48,455 nucleotides of DNA from Pseudomonadota bacterium (GTDB taxonomy: Bacteria; Pseudomonadota; Alphaproteobacteria; Rhodobacterales; Rhodobacteraceae): assembly GCA_021779835.1 (NCBI GenBank), contig JAJXZX010000023.1, positions 1 through 48,455 on the forward strand, written 5' to 3'. Positions within the stretch are counted from its first letter, which is position 1, and the number at the start of each line of letters is the position of its first letter. Made by a program: the position numbers and the translations under genes. Under the pieces are notes generated by a model. That model searched no databases and was not told the origin of the DNA. It was given only the letters and a program-made list of their open reading frames with translations. Positions 47,680-48,455 of this stretch are shown here, piece by piece.

Positions 47680-48156
47680 ATGAAAACTCTCATCGTAGAT
47701 GACGACGACCTTGTTCTAGAACAGTTGAGTGCAATCATGGCATATTCGGGCTTCACGGATGTCACGTTGGCGGGTTCCGCGCAGGATGCGGCAGAAGTGA
47801 TCTCTGCCTCTCGCACACCGTTCGATTGCTTTTGCCTCGACATTCAGATGCCGGACGTCAGCGGCATCGACCTGTGTCGATGGATTCGGCGCCAGTCTGA
47901 CTATGGTTCGACGCCGATCCTGATGATTACCGCGATGACTGATAAATCCTACGTCCTTGAGGCGTTCGCTGCAGGAGCGATCGACTATATCACCAAGCCT
48001 TTCGATCCAATTGAACTGATCACGCGCGTCAAACTGGCCGAACGGCTGAATGCCGAAATGTCAAAGCCATACGATCAGCATACCATTCAACGCGAGCGAG
48101 AACGCAAGGTGGCGGGTCGAGGGCGGACGGGGATCAAATGGTCGCGCTTCTCGTGA
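47680..48156 (+). CDS. Stand-alone receiver-domain response regulator
   Basis: A 158-aa protein made of one receiver domain plus a basic 40-residue tail. D54 (FCLDIQMPD) and K106 (YITKPFD) align with those of the regulator at 46383. The first 110 residues of the two align without gaps, with 61 identities by my count, so they are recent paralogs. There is no output domain, and the tail is rich in arginine and lysine (RERERKVAGRGR). It could act as a phosphate sink or shuttle for the large kinase; that is an inference. Confidence 0.88.
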   Translation: MKTLIVDDDDLVLEQLSAIMAYSGFTDVTLAGSAQDAAEVISASRTPFDCFCLDIQMPDVSGIDLCRWIRRQSDYGSTPILMITAMTDKSYVLEAFAAGAIDYITKPFDPIELITRVKLAERLNAEMSKPYDQHTIQRERERKVAGRGRTGIKWSRFS

Positions 48157-48455
48157 AGGAAACCAGCAACGGAAGGGCGACCAATTTGCCTGCGACAGGA
48201 CCAGTGACGACTGGGGTGGTCGCATGGAGTTGTCAGCGTCAATCCCAGCGCGCCATGCCGATTGCGTGGGAAAAGTGTCGTCGTACCCCGTGCCGGGAAC
48301 GAATGAGGGTGCCTTGAATTGCCAAAATCGTCTGTGGCACTACCCCAATTAGTCCGCTCTGAACAATTCCCAACCGACTGAAACAGAACGGTTTTCCGGG
48401 ATATTTTGTGGCTTCCGCCTGCAGGTTTTGGTAGATTTTCTGCGGAAACCTTGCA
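48157..48455. other. Region after the last regulator, no gene seen
   Basis: No supportable gene. Near the right edge TTCCGC (48414-48419) and GCGGAA (48441-48446) form an inverted repeat, and TGCAGG...CCTTGCA lies around it. It may be part of an element or operator that continues past the window. Confidence 0.35.

Overview
The window looks like an accessory region (plasmid, chromid or chromosomal island) of a GC-rich alphaproteobacterium, most plausibly Rhodobacterales or a near relative. The reasons are the NasT/NasS-type nitrate regulation, the thiC-thiO-thiS-thiG-thiE order, a DUF1403 fragment, and remnants of IS3, IS256, IS110 and IS1182 elements. This placement is an inference from family content; no rRNA or tRNA gene is present to fix it.

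Positions 1-5.8 kb: the edge of an IS3-type element, then stress and maintenance genes (L-isoaspartyl methyltransferase pcm, a phosphoribosyltransferase, a small heat-shock protein, a truncated BON protein), then a short membrane protein, a SCO1/SenC copper chaperone and a CtaG-type oxidase assembly factor, and a decayed IS256 transposase. Positions 5.9-13.7 kb: a CpxAR-like two-component system divergent from a complete tripartite RND efflux operon. The shared promoter region carries GTAAA repeats, one pair spaced exactly like a CpxR box.

Positions 13.7-16.5 kb: truncated IS110 and nucleotidyltransferase-like fragments, then an MFS transporter. Positions 16.8-29.8 kb: a compact assimilatory nitrate operon, nasT-nasS-[leader with terminator]-nrtA-nrtB-nrtCD-nirB-nirD-nasA-cysG. 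NasS senses nitrate and nitrite, and NasT is an ANTAR antiterminator. The 213-nt leader before nrtA holds stem-loops and a strong intrinsic terminator, so the regulator and its RNA target sit in one unit. NrtABCD imports nitrate, NasA reduces it to nitrite, NirBD reduces nitrite to ammonium, and CysG makes the siroheme NirB needs.

Positions 30.2-34.6 kb: panC-nadA-nadB-nadC (pantothenate and de novo NAD synthesis). Positions 34.7-35.3 kb: a rearrangement scar with gntR and queE pieces. Positions 40.9-35.3 kb, minus strand: a TPP riboswitch followed by thiC-thiO-thiS-thiG-thiE-thiF, where ThiF carries a C-terminal rhodanese-like domain. Positions 41.1-42.5 kb: a DUF1403 fragment joined in frame to an IS110 transposase tail, and an IS1182 fragment. 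The nitrate and cofactor genes therefore lie between an IS110 N-terminal part (13.7 kb) and an IS110 C-terminal part (42 kb), both on the + strand.

Positions 42.9-48.2 kb: a signalling module made of a 1167-aa MASE1/CHASE/PAS hybrid-input histidine kinase, a response regulator with a degenerate GGDEF-like tail, a 53-aa protein, and a second, paralogous stand-alone receiver. I see no CRISPR array, phage, replication origin, rRNA or tRNA. No wholly new system can be proven from the sequence. The strongest leads are the antitermination leader, the asymmetric two-domain nitrate ATPase, the cofactor block between IS110 halves, and the terminal signalling module.
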